Shown here: piece by piece, positions 44,523-54,349 of the stretch
Layout of the letters: the number at the start of each line of letters is the position of its first letter
Numbering within the stretch: the first letter of the stretch is position 1
From: Chitinophagales bacterium
Lineage (GTDB): Bacteria > Bacteroidota > Bacteroidia > Chitinophagales > LD1
Direction of reading: 5' to 3'
Assembly: GCA_016787045.1 (NCBI GenBank)
Contig: JAEUVA010000008.1
Span: 446,295-510,294, forward strand
DNA length: 64,000 nucleotides
Made by a program: the position numbers and the translations under genes
Notes under the pieces: generated by a model
The model's input: the letters and a program-made list of their open reading frames with translations, nothing else
What the model was told of the DNA's origin: nothing
Databases searched by the model: none

Positions 44523-45161
44523 CTACAAGGCAGCAAAGTTTTGCGTCACTTTTACGTAGTGATAATTGCCATCGCTCTTGGGCTCAAACTCAGCCGTACA
44601 ACCTAAGTGCGTATAGGTTTTATTGAGCATGTTTTTTTTGTGCCCGGAGCTTTTGTAAAAATCTTCCACAATTTCTAAAGCCAATTGCCAGTAGGTAGTA
44701 GAGCCATCTACATCTATATATGTATAGTCGCAGTTTTCGGCACTGGCCACGTTGGTAATGCCAAACAAAGCCAATCGCTTTTCCATGGTAGATAGCGCGG
44801 GGGTTTTGCGGTTCACATGATCAAAAAACTTTTTGCTAATCATTTGGTGCGTATGTACAGCAGCAGCATTGCGCAATAGCGATGAAAACCTAAAGAGCGG
44901 TTTGCGGCTCTTATCGCGCTGCCGGTTGGTAGCAAAAAAAACAGCGGCATTCAGCAAGTGGTAATCTAACTGTGCCGGATTCACCACCTGCTTTGCATCA
45001 CTCAACTGCTCAAAACTTTGCCACGTATGCTCCCCGTAAACCTGAGCAGTGTAGTAGTTATTCGTACTAAACCCCGGAACATCACTCAGCCATTTTTCGC
45101 CATCTTTTATAGGGGTAAAAGAGAACAACAAAAAAACTATTAGCCACTTGCTTTTTCTCAT
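44523..45161 (-). CDS. CAP (SCP/PR1)-domain protein, probably secreted
   Basis: 212 residues with an N-terminal hydrophobic segment (KWLIVFLLFSF). The CAP fold is indicated by LLRNAAAVHTHQMISKKFFDH (His/helix 1 region), ASAENCDYTY, and SSGHKKNMLNKTYTHLGC near the end. CAP proteins are generally extracytoplasmic. Convergent with the small membrane protein gene. Function unknown. Confidence 0.82.
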   Translation of the reverse strand: MRKSKWLIVFLLFSFTPIKDGEKWLSDVPGFSTNNYYTAQVYGEHTWQSFEQLSDAKQVVNPAQLDYHLLNAAVFFATNRQRDKSRKPLFRFSSLLRNAAAVHTHQMISKKFFDHVNRKTPALSTMEKRLALFGITNVASAENCDYTYIDVDGSTTYWQLALEIVEDFYKSSGHKKNMLNKTYTHLGCTAEFEPKSDGNYHYVKVTQNFAAL

Positions 45162-45197
45162 ACTTCAATAACGTTATTTTGGCCAAAACTATTACGC

Positions 45198-45767
45198 ATG
45201 AACGAAGCTACTTATGAAAAAATAACAGCGCTGCAAAAAGAGATAAACGAAAAGCACAAACAGATTACCGCACTTCGCAAAGAGCTGACCGATGAACAGA
45301 TAAATGATTATGTATTAAAAAATGGAGATGGTAAACCGGTGCTACTATCTTCTTTGTTTAACGAAAAAAACGAGTTGCTGGTGATTCACAACATGGGTAA
45401 AAAATGTGTGTATTGCACTTTATGGGCCGATGGCTTTAATGGCGTACTCCCGCATTTAACTAATCGCCTTCCGGTAGTTTTAGTAAGCCCAGATGAACCG
45501 CAAGTGCAAAAAGAATTTGCACAGAGCCGTGGCTGGGGTTTCAATATGCTTTCTGCACACGGCTCCACATTTATTGCTGACCTGGGCTTTGAACCTAAGC
45601 CGGGCATGCACTGGCCGGGGGTATCGGCACTGGTGCGCAGGGGCGATAAAATTTTCAGAGTATCTAAAGATAATTTTGGCCCGGGTGATAACTATTGCAG
45701 TGTGTGGCCCCTGCTAGACTTATTACCTAACGGAGCTAATGGATGGCAACCCAAGTATGAGTATTGA
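45198..45767 (+). CDS. DUF899-family thioredoxin-like protein
   Basis: 189 residues. A coiled helix at the N-terminus (ITALQKEINEKHKQITALRK) precedes a thioredoxin-like domain with MGKKCVYCTLWADGFNGVL, resembling the GC.(S/Y)C..WAD.f.G signature of DUF899 with both cysteines. Such proteins may be redox or peroxidatic. Its end overlaps the region just before MiaE. Confidence 0.75.
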   Translation: MNEATYEKITALQKEINEKHKQITALRKELTDEQINDYVLKNGDGKPVLLSSLFNEKNELLVIHNMGKKCVYCTLWADGFNGVLPHLTNRLPVVLVSPDEPQVQKEFAQSRGWGFNMLSAHGSTFIADLGFEPKPGMHWPGVSALVRRGDKIFRVSKDNFGPGDNYCSVWPLLDLLPNGANGWQPKYEY

Positions 45768-45835
45768 TAAACGCGATAAGCATTCTTGTAGCCAAAAAGA
45801 ATACTCAATTTTCATTCATCCATGCTCAATCTACT

Positions 45836-46417
45836 ATGCTTGGTCTAAAACTCCCCACCGACCCTCGCTGGGTTGATCTGGCTTCAAAATCTATAGAGGA
45901 GATTCTGACCGACCATGCTTACTGTGAGCAAAAAGCGGCCTCTACCGCTATATCTCTTATTCAAAACTATCCGGATTTTCCGCTTGTTTTTGATGCCCTC
46001 TCACCAATAGTAAAAGAAGAATGGGGGCACTTTGAAATGGTGATGCAGCAGTTAAAAAAACGCGATCTAAAACTGGGCTTGCAACGGAAAGATGAGTATG
46101 TGAGCCGGCTTTACCCATTTATACAAGCGGGCGGCAGCCGTGCCGATTCGTTGGTAGATAGGTTGTTGTTTGCGGCTTTGATAGAAGCCCGTAGCTGCGA
46201 AAGATTCAAATTGCTATCTAAAGAGATACCTGATGATGAACTAAAAACCTTTTACCGAAACCTAATGGTTAGCGAAGCCGGACATTACAAACTGTTTTTA
46301 GATATGGCTTGTAGTATTGGTAAAAAAGAAAAAGTACTGAACCGCTGGAAAGAATGGTTAGCACACGAAGCACAAATCATAAAAGAAATGGAATTGCGCG
46401 GAGACCGAATTCACTAA
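45836..46417 (+). CDS. miaE: tRNA-(ms2io6A37) hydroxylase MiaE
   Basis: 193 residues from MLGLKLPTDPRWV, the normal family N-terminus. Non-heme diiron enzyme that hydroxylates the isopentenyl group of 2-methylthio-N6-isopentenyladenosine at position 37 of tRNA. Diiron ligands: Glu in TDHAYCEQKA, EEWGHFEMV, EARSCERF and SEAGHYKLF, in a four-helix bundle. An in-frame upstream start at 45764 adds 24 non-conserved residues overlapping the previous gene and was rejected. Confidence 0.92.
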   Translation: MLGLKLPTDPRWVDLASKSIEEILTDHAYCEQKAASTAISLIQNYPDFPLVFDALSPIVKEEWGHFEMVMQQLKKRDLKLGLQRKDEYVSRLYPFIQAGGSRADSLVDRLLFAALIEARSCERFKLLSKEIPDDELKTFYRNLMVSEAGHYKLFLDMACSIGKKEKVLNRWKEWLAHEAQIIKEMELRGDRIH

Positions 46418-46427
46418 ATTAATTTAC

Positions 46428-46787
46428 ATGAAAGAAAAAAATATCTCCGCCTACTTTATGGGTATGCTATACATAGCAGCAGGCATCAACCACTTTGTAA
46501 ATGCCGATTTTTATTTGCGTATGATGCCGCATCCGTTTCCGTACCCCATGTATGCCGTGTATGTAAGCGGTATTGCCGAAATACTTTTGGGCGCTGGCGT
46601 GCTGTTTGCATTTACCCGCAAATGGAGTGCGTATGGAATTATTGCACTGCTTATTGCCATTTTCCCTGCCAACATCAACATGGCGTTGCACCCTCAAAGC
46701 TGGGATATACCGATGGCGGTATTGTATGCCCGATTGCCTTTGCAATTGGTATTGATATGGTGGGCGTGGCGGGTGAGTAAACGTTAG
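46428..46787 (+). CDS. DoxX-like family membrane protein
   Basis: 119 residues with four membrane helices. YFMGMLYIAAGINHFVNADF, YVSGIAEILLGAGVLF and the following segments fit the DoxX family of small quinone-associated or stress-linked membrane proteins. Role not determinable from sequence. Confidence 0.82.
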   Translation: MKEKNISAYFMGMLYIAAGINHFVNADFYLRMMPHPFPYPMYAVYVSGIAEILLGAGVLFAFTRKWSAYGIIALLIAIFPANINMALHPQSWDIPMAVLYARLPLQLVLIWWAWRVSKR

Positions 46788-49627
46788 CGGAGCAAAGTTA
46801 CATTACCGTAGTTCACTTCTTTTTCATCGGTACACTCGTTCCAGTACTCTGTGTAGTAGATAAATACACCCACGGGTTGTGCAGTTTGTTTATACGCGCC
46901 ATCCCAACCGTCCATCACATCAAAAGTTTGAAAAACCAACTCTCCCCAGCGGTTGTAGATGCGCATGGTAAAATCGCTTACTTGGCAAAATGTTACCGCC
47001 CTAAACACATCATTCACACCATCGCCATTGGGTGAAAATGCGGTGGGTATAGCCATCAAACAATCGTTATATTTTGAATAAATAAATAATGTATCTCTAA
47101 AAGTGCCGCAGACATTTGTTGCCTCTGCCCAATACAACCCCGGAGTATTGATGGTAATGGTGCTAGCAACAACACCGTTGCTCCACACCGTGCCATCTAA
47201 AGCAAAAAGCTGTTTTGAAAAATCACCACAAACAGTAGTATCGGACCCGAGGGAGAAGGATGGCGAATTTTGGCTTACCACTACAAAGCTGTCTATATAT
47301 GTACAACCTTGATCAATTGCTGTTACTGCGTATATACCAGATGAGAATACGACAATACTCTTAGTTGTTACTGAAGTATTCCAAACATAAGATTGTGCTT
47401 GAGCAGTTGATTCAATACTCACAGCACTACCGGGGCATACTACAGTATCAAACAACTGCGTTTTTAAGACACTAGTATCACCAATAACTGCTGCTGCAGT
47501 AACAGAACACCCATCAGCATCACTTACCGTGTAGCTATACAACCCACTTGACAAATTTTGTATAATATAAGATGTGTCTCCATTTGACCAAGAGAACGAG
47601 TAGGGTTGTACTCCCCCTGTTGCAGTTAATTCAACCTTTCCATCATTAAAGTTACAATACTCTGGCTTTATCACGTGAAATACTGATAGCATTGGAGTTT
47701 GTCCAACAACAGCGCCTGTAGTTGCTGAGCAGCCATTTGCAGAAGTTACCGTAACTGAGTAGTTGCCATTATGCAAATCGCTAATTGACGACAGAGTATC
47801 TCCAGTATTCCACAAATATGAACAGTCATTGCACTGAGGGATAACAACAACATTTGCCGAACCATTTGAGTTGTTGCATGATGCATTGGTAGTTGAAGCG
47901 TTTAAAACTAAGCTGCCATTAAAATCACTCTGGTAAACGGTGTCGGTGATTACAACACTGTCGGAGCCACATATAACACTAGCAGAGTATATTCCCGGAG
48001 AAGTAACTACTGTTGTATTGCCACTCGTGCCATTACTCCAAGCTACGTTGCCAGAAGAGTTAATCTGTAACGTAACTGAAGTACAGTTTGCACTAGATTT
48101 CAAAATTGTAAAAACTGAAAGATTCAAGGGCAAAACTGATAAAATTGAACCGCTTGCTCCCATAGTAGCACCATTTGGAGTAAACCCTAACACCCCCCCT
48201 GAATTAGTAGTACCATTCAAACCACCGGTAACAACAATTGATGGGGAACCCGATTGTTTGGCAACTACCCCACCACCACCGCCACCACCGGGACCTTCAC
48301 TTTCATTGGTTGTAATAAACTGGTTCCCTCCGTTACCACCTTTCGCAATAAGACTAATTGAATGTGCAACATCAGCAAAAACAACCACACTTCCACCACC
48401 ACCGCCACCACCGGCTCCATCTTTACCAATGGAGGTGGAAGTAGTTAGTGCATTACCTCCGTTTGAAACGATAGCTCCGGTACCAATAACACTTTTTGCA
48501 TGAACAAAAATGCAACCACCACCGTTTTCACCACTTGTACCAAAATCATTATTTGCTTCACCCGCCCCACCGCCTCCACCCATAAAAAATCTTTGCCCTG
48601 AAAAATTATTGAGTGGCCTCCCTCCTAATCCACCCACATTTCTTCTGTAATCACCGCCCCAATTGGAATTACCTGGCGGTGTAGTGGCTGCATTCATACT
48701 GTATAATCCGTATGAGTATCCCCCTCTACCACCTCCTGATGTATTGTTCTGTGAAAAATTACCGCCCTCTAGATTCCACGCACTAACCCAAGCAGCACCA
48801 CCAGTCAAATCAGGGTTGCCATAACCGTTCCACAATAAGCCATTATCTCCATTACCACCACCACCTCCTCCTGAATTATGAGAACAACCACCCCCACCAC
48901 CATTTGCAGGTGCACCTCTACTGTATGCTCCAGAGGTCAAAGTGTACTCATATTGATTTCCAAAAATACTCTCCCCTTTTTGTGCGCCTAAAGTATTATT
49001 GGCTGTTACATAATCAGATTGGTTTACCACCTGATGTGAAGATGTGTATACAACTCCTCCTCTGTACCCTTTCTGAGAGGCATCAACAGAACCGTGTATG
49101 GAAATTGTGTCTAATACATCTAAAGCCAAAACTCCTCCTATATCTCCATTCCATGGCGAAGCTGTTAAGCTGGCATTTGCGTCTATCACTAATGACTTGT
49201 ACAACGGAACCCTTACAACTTGAACTCTATTACGCCCACCAACCGAATAGGTATTTACTAATGGCGAAAACAATTGAACTGAATTAGGCGAAGATACACC
49301 ACATACAAACACAAACTCGTACAAACCGACACTGTTATATCCGGTAATGTCTCCATAATTTATTGTATTAGTAGTTATCATTTCAGCTCCTTGCATACCA
49401 ATAACTAACAACAGGTCGCCAAATGAAAGTGGCGAACCATTGTCTAGCATAGCAACATCCACGTTTAGCGACAAATCACCTGCATTTGCTGATTGAAAAA
49501 GCGGACTATACGCATTAACAACTGTACCCTGCTGCACTACAACAGCATTTCCGTCCTTGCCAAACTGTGCAAAAGCAGCTTGAATAAAGAAAGTACTCAG
49601 CAAACAAAAGGTCCCTAAAACCCTCAT
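46784..49627 (-). CDS. Large secreted adhesin-like protein with gliding-motility (T9SS type B) sorting domain
   Basis: 947 residues, signal peptide ending AFAQF. Residues about 215-480 are extremely Gly/Asn/Ser-rich (GGGGGCSHNSGGGGGGNG and similar). About 540-780 contain SprB-like repeats (NGNYSVTVTSANGCSA, SGLYSYTVSDADGCSV). The C-terminus AIPTAFSPNGDGVNDVF, MRIYNRWGELVF, DGWDGAY is the CHU_C/T9SS type B sorting domain. Related proteins are adhesins or gliding surface components. Stop codon overlaps the 3' end of doxX by 4 bases on the opposite strand. Confidence 0.88.
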   Translation of the reverse strand: MRVLGTFCLLSTFFIQAAFAQFGKDGNAVVVQQGTVVNAYSPLFQSANAGDLSLNVDVAMLDNGSPLSFGDLLLVIGMQGAEMITTNTINYGDITGYNSVGLYEFVFVCGVSSPNSVQLFSPLVNTYSVGGRNRVQVVRVPLYKSLVIDANASLTASPWNGDIGGVLALDVLDTISIHGSVDASQKGYRGGVVYTSSHQVVNQSDYVTANNTLGAQKGESIFGNQYEYTLTSGAYSRGAPANGGGGGCSHNSGGGGGGNGDNGLLWNGYGNPDLTGGAAWVSAWNLEGGNFSQNNTSGGGRGGYSYGLYSMNAATTPPGNSNWGGDYRRNVGGLGGRPLNNFSGQRFFMGGGGGAGEANNDFGTSGENGGGCIFVHAKSVIGTGAIVSNGGNALTTSTSIGKDGAGGGGGGGSVVVFADVAHSISLIAKGGNGGNQFITTNESEGPGGGGGGGVVAKQSGSPSIVVTGGLNGTTNSGGVLGFTPNGATMGASGSILSVLPLNLSVFTILKSSANCTSVTLQINSSGNVAWSNGTSGNTTVVTSPGIYSASVICGSDSVVITDTVYQSDFNGSLVLNASTTNASCNNSNGSANVVVIPQCNDCSYLWNTGDTLSSISDLHNGNYSVTVTSANGCSATTGAVVGQTPMLSVFHVIKPEYCNFNDGKVELTATGGVQPYSFSWSNGDTSYIIQNLSSGLYSYTVSDADGCSVTAAAVIGDTSVLKTQLFDTVVCPGSAVSIESTAQAQSYVWNTSVTTKSIVVFSSGIYAVTAIDQGCTYIDSFVVVSQNSPSFSLGSDTTVCGDFSKQLFALDGTVWSNGVVASTITINTPGLYWAEATNVCGTFRDTLFIYSKYNDCLMAIPTAFSPNGDGVNDVFRAVTFCQVSDFTMRIYNRWGELVFQTFDVMDGWDGAYKQTAQPVGVFIYYTEYWNECTDEKEVNYGNVTLLR

Positions 49628-49629
49628 TA

Positions 49630-50388
49630 CTATGATTTAGAGGTGATAACTGCCCATTCCATATATGTGCCTCTTTCATAAAGATACTTGTCTTGCCGGT
49701 ATTCTATGGGCAACATCTTTACATCAGGGTAACTGCAAATCATTTTCAATCTACTACCAACAAAAGCTATGTTGTGTGTTTTACTAAAGCAGTCTATCAT
49801 TTGCTGCTTAACATTCGGCACTACGTTTTCATGTAGTTCAATTATCACATCATGACCTACGATTCTTTCCGCTACTTTTTCATTAAACAACTCTGCCTCA
49901 TAACCCTCACAGTCGCAAACAATTAAAGTTTTGCCCTCATAGCTAAAGTCTACAAGTGTGTTTGAGGTGCATGTCTCTTTAACAATAACACGTTCGGATA
50001 CACCGTTTATCTTCGCCATATTACTACAAGACTTTCTCGCTACTGAATCTGTATCATAGGCATAAACTTTCAAATCAGGCAACATTCTTGCTAACCCTAC
50101 TGCGTAATACCCCTCTGCGCAACCAACATCAATTAGTGTCTTGTAATCTCGTTTAACCAGTTCTAATATAGTGGGATGCAACTCGTCTTCATAGCTTCCT
50201 AACAGTTTGCAAAACAAACTACTCCCGGATGATTTGTAAGCTGGATACTTCAACCCCCTAAAGATACCACCTAATACTTCCTTTTGTGGAGATAGCACAC
50301 TGCTTAAATATGATTCTTCTAAGCGGGAGTAGGTGTAATAAAACTTACGCAAGTATTTACGCAATAAGGGAATTTCAAAGAGGTTCAT
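49630..50388 (-). CDS. SAM-dependent methyltransferase, FkbM-like
   Basis: 252 residues. Class I fold: TLIDVGCAEGYYAVGLARM (SAM-binding loop), DLKVYAYDTDSVA, GKTLIVCDCEGYEAELF (the FkbM-like DCEG(Y/F)E motif). Adjacent to a flippase gene, so it may modify surface sugars. Follows the flippase on the same strand after 112 bases and precedes the T9SS adhesin gene by 2 bases. Confidence 0.72.
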   Translation of the reverse strand: MNLFEIPLLRKYLRKFYYTYSRLEESYLSSVLSPQKEVLGGIFRGLKYPAYKSSGSSLFCKLLGSYEDELHPTILELVKRDYKTLIDVGCAEGYYAVGLARMLPDLKVYAYDTDSVARKSCSNMAKINGVSERVIVKETCTSNTLVDFSYEGKTLIVCDCEGYEAELFNEKVAERIVGHDVIIELHENVVPNVKQQMIDCFSKTHNIAFVGSRLKMICSYPDVKMLPIEYRQDKYLYERGTYMEWAVITSKS

Positions 50389-50500
50389 GATTATTAAATT
50401 ACTACAATAATTAAAAAAATTTTACATATCAACTGCCTATTGCTAAATATATCTAATCAGCAGTATTCTAGCACATATCATAAGTTTGTCGTAAATATAA

Positions 50501-51967
50501 CTAAGGTCTTAATTGTTTTAATCGCTCAAACAATTCGGGGGCAGTTTGAGTGTAAAAAATGCCTATAGCATAAAAAGTAGCGCATAACGCTGTTTTAAGA
50601 AAAATCGACAATAAATGGTTGTTAACCTGCGGAAGTATGAAGCTAGCTAACACACAGAATACCACTAATACTAAATTTTTCAAAATCCCTATGTTGTATG
50701 GTTGAAACCCAAACTTCTTCCATACCATGTATACCCTAATAGCCGAATAGCCCCCCCATGAAATGGCTGTGGAAAATGCGGCTCCATCTACTCCCCACCG
50801 TGGTATCAGTAGCATATTTAATCCAAAAGTAATAACAACTAACACAACCGAAATGCTAGCTGCTACCCAATAACGGGAAGCGTACATAATTATTGAGTTA
50901 TTCGCACCACCCATCATATTCATCAAAGATCCAATAGAAATTATCCAAACTATTTTACCAGCGTTGGCATAATCCTTTCCAATAATGCTAAGCAGGTCGT
51001 CTATGTTAGTATTAACTAACACAAACAATAAACCGCCAATCAATGTAAGGTACTTTACAGATTGGTAGTATGTTTTCCGTAAATCCTCAATATTGTTTTC
51101 AGCCAAGGCATGCGAAACTTTAGCCGTAACCACCCGGTCTAACGCATTATAGGGAGCTTCGATCACTGTTGGTATAAATGAAACAATAGCATAAACCCCC
51201 ACCACACTTAGTGGCAAAAACTTACCGAGCAATACACTATCCAAAGTTTTAAGACCTAACACAGCAATAGCGGTAAATGACAGCATGAACCCAAACAACA
51301 ACATCTCCTTCAAATTTTTCGACTTGGCATATTGCCAATCGGGTACCAATACCGGATTGTCAACTCTATACATATACAGGATCATTGCCAATAGTTGAAT
51401 TGCATAAATACCTACATAAACCGTAATAAAGAGAGGGAGCGACATAAACTTGAAGTGGTAACAAACAATTAGGATGATATAAGCTACTCGTACATACACA
51501 TCACTCAGATACGATGGCACAGTGCTTTTAAATTGAGCAATAAGGTACGTACTGATAACCGTGTTACAGCTTAAAAAAACGCTAAAAGGCAGTATGAGTG
51601 AATAGTAGTCTATAAACAGTGGTGATTGGATGCGGTATTGTGCTATTATGAACTCCTTAAAAACTACCAAACAGATAGTACTTAGTAACAAACCAATTAA
51701 CGGAAACAGAAAAACTAACCCCAAAAAACCATGATGACCGTTTCGTTCGTTTTTGAAATATGGAAAGTACTTTAGAGTTACGTTAGCAACACCTAATGAA
51801 ATGAAGCTACTGATAAGCGTTGCAAACGCAAACAAAACCCTGGCCAACCCAATCTCCTCGGGCTTCAAAAATTTGGGTTGTATAATCAGCAGCGATACAA
51901 ACCCCAGCAGTATGCCTACGTAGGAACTGATGGTATTTTTTATGCCTTGCCTTTTAACTACGCCCAC
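50501..51967 (-). CDS. Polysaccharide/lipid-linked sugar flippase (MATE-like, Wzx type)
   Basis: 488 residues with 12-14 hydrophobic helices and no ATPase domain. The start GIKNTISSYVGILLGFVSLL and the pattern of the polysaccharide-export (PST/MVF) family suggest transport of lipid-linked oligosaccharides across the inner membrane. Lies with an FkbM-like methyltransferase, consistent with envelope glycan assembly, although no full polysaccharide cluster is present. Confidence 0.82.
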   Translation of the reverse strand: MGVVKRQGIKNTISSYVGILLGFVSLLIIQPKFLKPEEIGLARVLFAFATLISSFISLGVANVTLKYFPYFKNERNGHHGFLGLVFLFPLIGLLLSTICLVVFKEFIIAQYRIQSPLFIDYYSLILPFSVFLSCNTVISTYLIAQFKSTVPSYLSDVYVRVAYIILIVCYHFKFMSLPLFITVYVGIYAIQLLAMILYMYRVDNPVLVPDWQYAKSKNLKEMLLFGFMLSFTAIAVLGLKTLDSVLLGKFLPLSVVGVYAIVSFIPTVIEAPYNALDRVVTAKVSHALAENNIEDLRKTYYQSVKYLTLIGGLLFVLVNTNIDDLLSIIGKDYANAGKIVWIISIGSLMNMMGGANNSIIMYASRYWVAASISVVLVVITFGLNMLLIPRWGVDGAAFSTAISWGGYSAIRVYMVWKKFGFQPYNIGILKNLVLVVFCVLASFILPQVNNHLLSIFLKTALCATFYAIGIFYTQTAPELFERLKQLRP

Positions 51968-52123
51968 GGGTTCAACATTGAATATTGAAAATTGATGATT
52001 GAAAATTTATACAGCCGCCTACAAATCAAAACTATTTCTGCATTCGTTCAATTTTGTCATCCTCTCATTCGTTCAATTCCTCCCGTTCATTTATCGTTCA
52101 ATTAACTCATTACTTTAGCCACT

Positions 52124-53113
52124 GTGAAAATTCTCGTGCTTCGTTTTTCTTCTATTGGCGATATAGTGCTCACTACACCGGTGTTGCGCTGCTTGCGCAA
52201 AAAATATCCGGGGGCAGAAATTCATTATGCCACCAAACCGCAGTTTGCTGATGTGCTCAAGCACAATCCACACATCACTCAATTGCATTTACTGTCTTCC
52301 TCCTTATTGGGTTTTATTCAGCAACTCAAAAATGAGGAGTTTGATTACTTGATAGACCTACACAATAACCAACGGACCATGGTTATTAAATGGCTGCTGG
52401 GCATTCCTTCGTTTTCTTTCCCCAAACTTAATTTAAAGAAGTGGCTCTTGGTGAACTTTAAAATAAACCAACTGCCACAAACACACATCGTGGATAGGTA
52501 CTTTGAAACAGTGGCACAGTTAGGAGTTAAAAATGATGGGGAAGGTTTAGATTACTTCATCAGCAAAAATGACGCCCTGCCAGATCATACGCTTCCAACT
52601 ACATTTCAAAATGGTTATGTAGCTTGGGTAGTGGGCGCCAAACAAAAAACCAAGCAGTTTCCGGCAACAAAAATTATTGAAACCATCCAGCAATTTGCTA
52701 CACAACAAATACCGGTTGCATTGTTGGGAGGCCAAGAAGACGAACCAACTGCCTCTGAAATCATTTCTGCACTACCAGATTTACCAATAATAAACCTCTG
52801 CGGAAAACTATCACTCAATCAATCTGCCTCAGTAGTTCAGCAATCTAAATTGGTAGTAACCAACGATACCGGACTGATGCACATAGCTGCTGCTTTCAAA
52901 AAACCAACCATCTGTATTTGGGGAAACACCATACCGGATTTAGGCATGTATCCGTACAAAACACCACACTTTAACTTTGAGGTTAATGGGTTAAAATGCC
53001 GCCCTTGCAGCAAGTTGGGCTACTCTGCTTGCCCCAAAAAACATTTTAACTGTATGAACCAGCAAAACACAGCATCGTTAGCAGAACAAATTGTGGCCGT
53101 TTGCAGCACGTAA
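52124..53113 (+). CDS. Glycosyltransferase family 9 protein (heptosyltransferase-like)
   Basis: 329 residues from GTG 52124. KILVLRFSSIGDIVLTTPVLR at the N-terminus and VTNDTGLMHIAAAFKKPTI plus WGNTIPDLGMYPY in the C-domain are the GT9 hallmarks. Adds ADP-heptose or a related sugar to lipopolysaccharide core in the cytoplasm. Acceptor unknown. The C-terminus has four cysteines (KCRPCSKLGYSAC...C), seen in some members. Confidence 0.9.
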   Translation: MKILVLRFSSIGDIVLTTPVLRCLRKKYPGAEIHYATKPQFADVLKHNPHITQLHLLSSSLLGFIQQLKNEEFDYLIDLHNNQRTMVIKWLLGIPSFSFPKLNLKKWLLVNFKINQLPQTHIVDRYFETVAQLGVKNDGEGLDYFISKNDALPDHTLPTTFQNGYVAWVVGAKQKTKQFPATKIIETIQQFATQQIPVALLGGQEDEPTASEIISALPDLPIINLCGKLSLNQSASVVQQSKLVVTNDTGLMHIAAAFKKPTICIWGNTIPDLGMYPYKTPHFNFEVNGLKCRPCSKLGYSACPKKHFNCMNQQNTASLAEQIVAVCST

Positions 53114-53242
53114 TCTACACCCGCTAAATTCAAAAGAATCAACAACTAAAAACCGGTTAATGGCTGCTAACATGCTGCCCACTTGCAACTAAAATATTTC
53201 TCCTATACTCGCGTCAGTATTTCACACATAAACTATAATTTA

Positions 53243-53860
53243 ATGAACTATCCTATTCGCTCTAATGACCCCGATAAGCCCGGCAAACCCGATGAACTGA
53301 TTGAAAAATTTGCCGGTGGCATGATGAAATTTGACAACAAATTTCTGGAACAGCGCAGAGTATTTCTATGGGGGCCTGTGCACGATGAGAGTGCAGAAAA
53401 AATTGTGAACCGCTTGTTGTTTTTAGAGGCCAACGACCCCGGTAAAGACATCTTTTTTTACATCAACAGCCCGGGCGGTGTAGTAACCAGCGGTATGGTG
53501 ATATATGATGCTATGCAAATGATTACCTCACCGGTACACACCATTTGCATGGGCTTGGCGGCCTCAATGGGTTCAATATTACTGAGCGGGGGCAATAAAG
53601 GCACTCGTAAAATATGGAAGCACGGTAGGGTGATGATTCATCAACCATCGTTGGGCGGTATGTATGGTCAAGCTACTGATATAGAAATTACCGCTGCTGA
53701 AATTTTAAAAACTAAAGAACTGAGCGCCCGCATATTGGCCGATAATTCCGGCAAAACCTTTGAGCAAGTAATGAAAGATTTTGACCGCGACCACTGGATG
53801 AATGCCGAAGAATCAGTGAAGTATGGTATAGTAGATGGTATTGCCGATAGCTTGAGCTAA
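53243..53860 (+). CDS. clpP: ATP-dependent Clp protease proteolytic subunit
   Basis: 205 residues from ATG 53243. Catalytic triad: Ser108 in GLAASMGS, His133 in VMIHQPSLGG, Asp183 in DFDRDHWM. DIFFYINSPGGVVTSGMVIYD is conserved. Assembles as a tetradecamer with ClpX/ClpA-type ATPases, which are not in this window. An in-frame start 20 codons upstream gives a non-conserved extension and was rejected. Confidence 0.96.
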   Translation: MNYPIRSNDPDKPGKPDELIEKFAGGMMKFDNKFLEQRRVFLWGPVHDESAEKIVNRLLFLEANDPGKDIFFYINSPGGVVTSGMVIYDAMQMITSPVHTICMGLAASMGSILLSGGNKGTRKIWKHGRVMIHQPSLGGMYGQATDIEITAAEILKTKELSARILADNSGKTFEQVMKDFDRDHWMNAEESVKYGIVDGIADSLS

Positions 53861-53871
53861 TTATTGAATAC

Positions 53872-54276
53872 ATGACACGTACCGACCAAAATGTTGAAAC
53901 CGCCCGCTATCAAAAAGATATTGCCACGCGGTTAGGTATCGATTCAGATAACCTCATTTTTAACTACAAGCAAAAAAACGAAACGGTTCGTTTGGATTTG
54001 GTTACAGTAAACCCTAAACACGAGCAGTCGTTTTTGTTTCATACCGTTACCGGCACCGATAAGGTGGACGCATTAAAAAAAATGCTGGAGTATATTGATG
54101 AGCACTATCCATCGGCCAACAGCATGACCATACAATGGATAAAAATTGGCGATAACAAACTACACACCTCTTACTTCCGGGCACAAAACATGTACGAGGC
54201 CTTAGATAAATTCTACTATGGCCGCGATATGAGCCAATACAAAATTTTCAGCATAGTGCTTAATCCGTTGAGTTAA
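53872..54276 (+). CDS. Hypothetical protein downstream of clpP
   Basis: 134 residues, no signal peptide, mixed alpha/beta with many charged residues. MTIQWIKIGDNKLHTSYFRA and MYEALDKFYYGRDMSQY look ordered, but no family is recognised. Follows clpP by 11 bases, so it should be cotranscribed. Confidence 0.6.
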   Translation: MTRTDQNVETARYQKDIATRLGIDSDNLIFNYKQKNETVRLDLVTVNPKHEQSFLFHTVTGTDKVDALKKMLEYIDEHYPSANSMTIQWIKIGDNKLHTSYFRAQNMYEALDKFYYGRDMSQYKIFSIVLNPLS

Positions 54277-54349
54277 GGGGCACATAGCCACACCAACAGC
54301 ATAGCGGTCGGGCGACCGCTGCAAACATCACACTTCACATTAAAAAAAA

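Noticed and set aside
45764..45835. Earlier start for miaE
   Set aside because: Non-ATG start overlapping the previous gene; the conserved family N-terminus begins at 45836.
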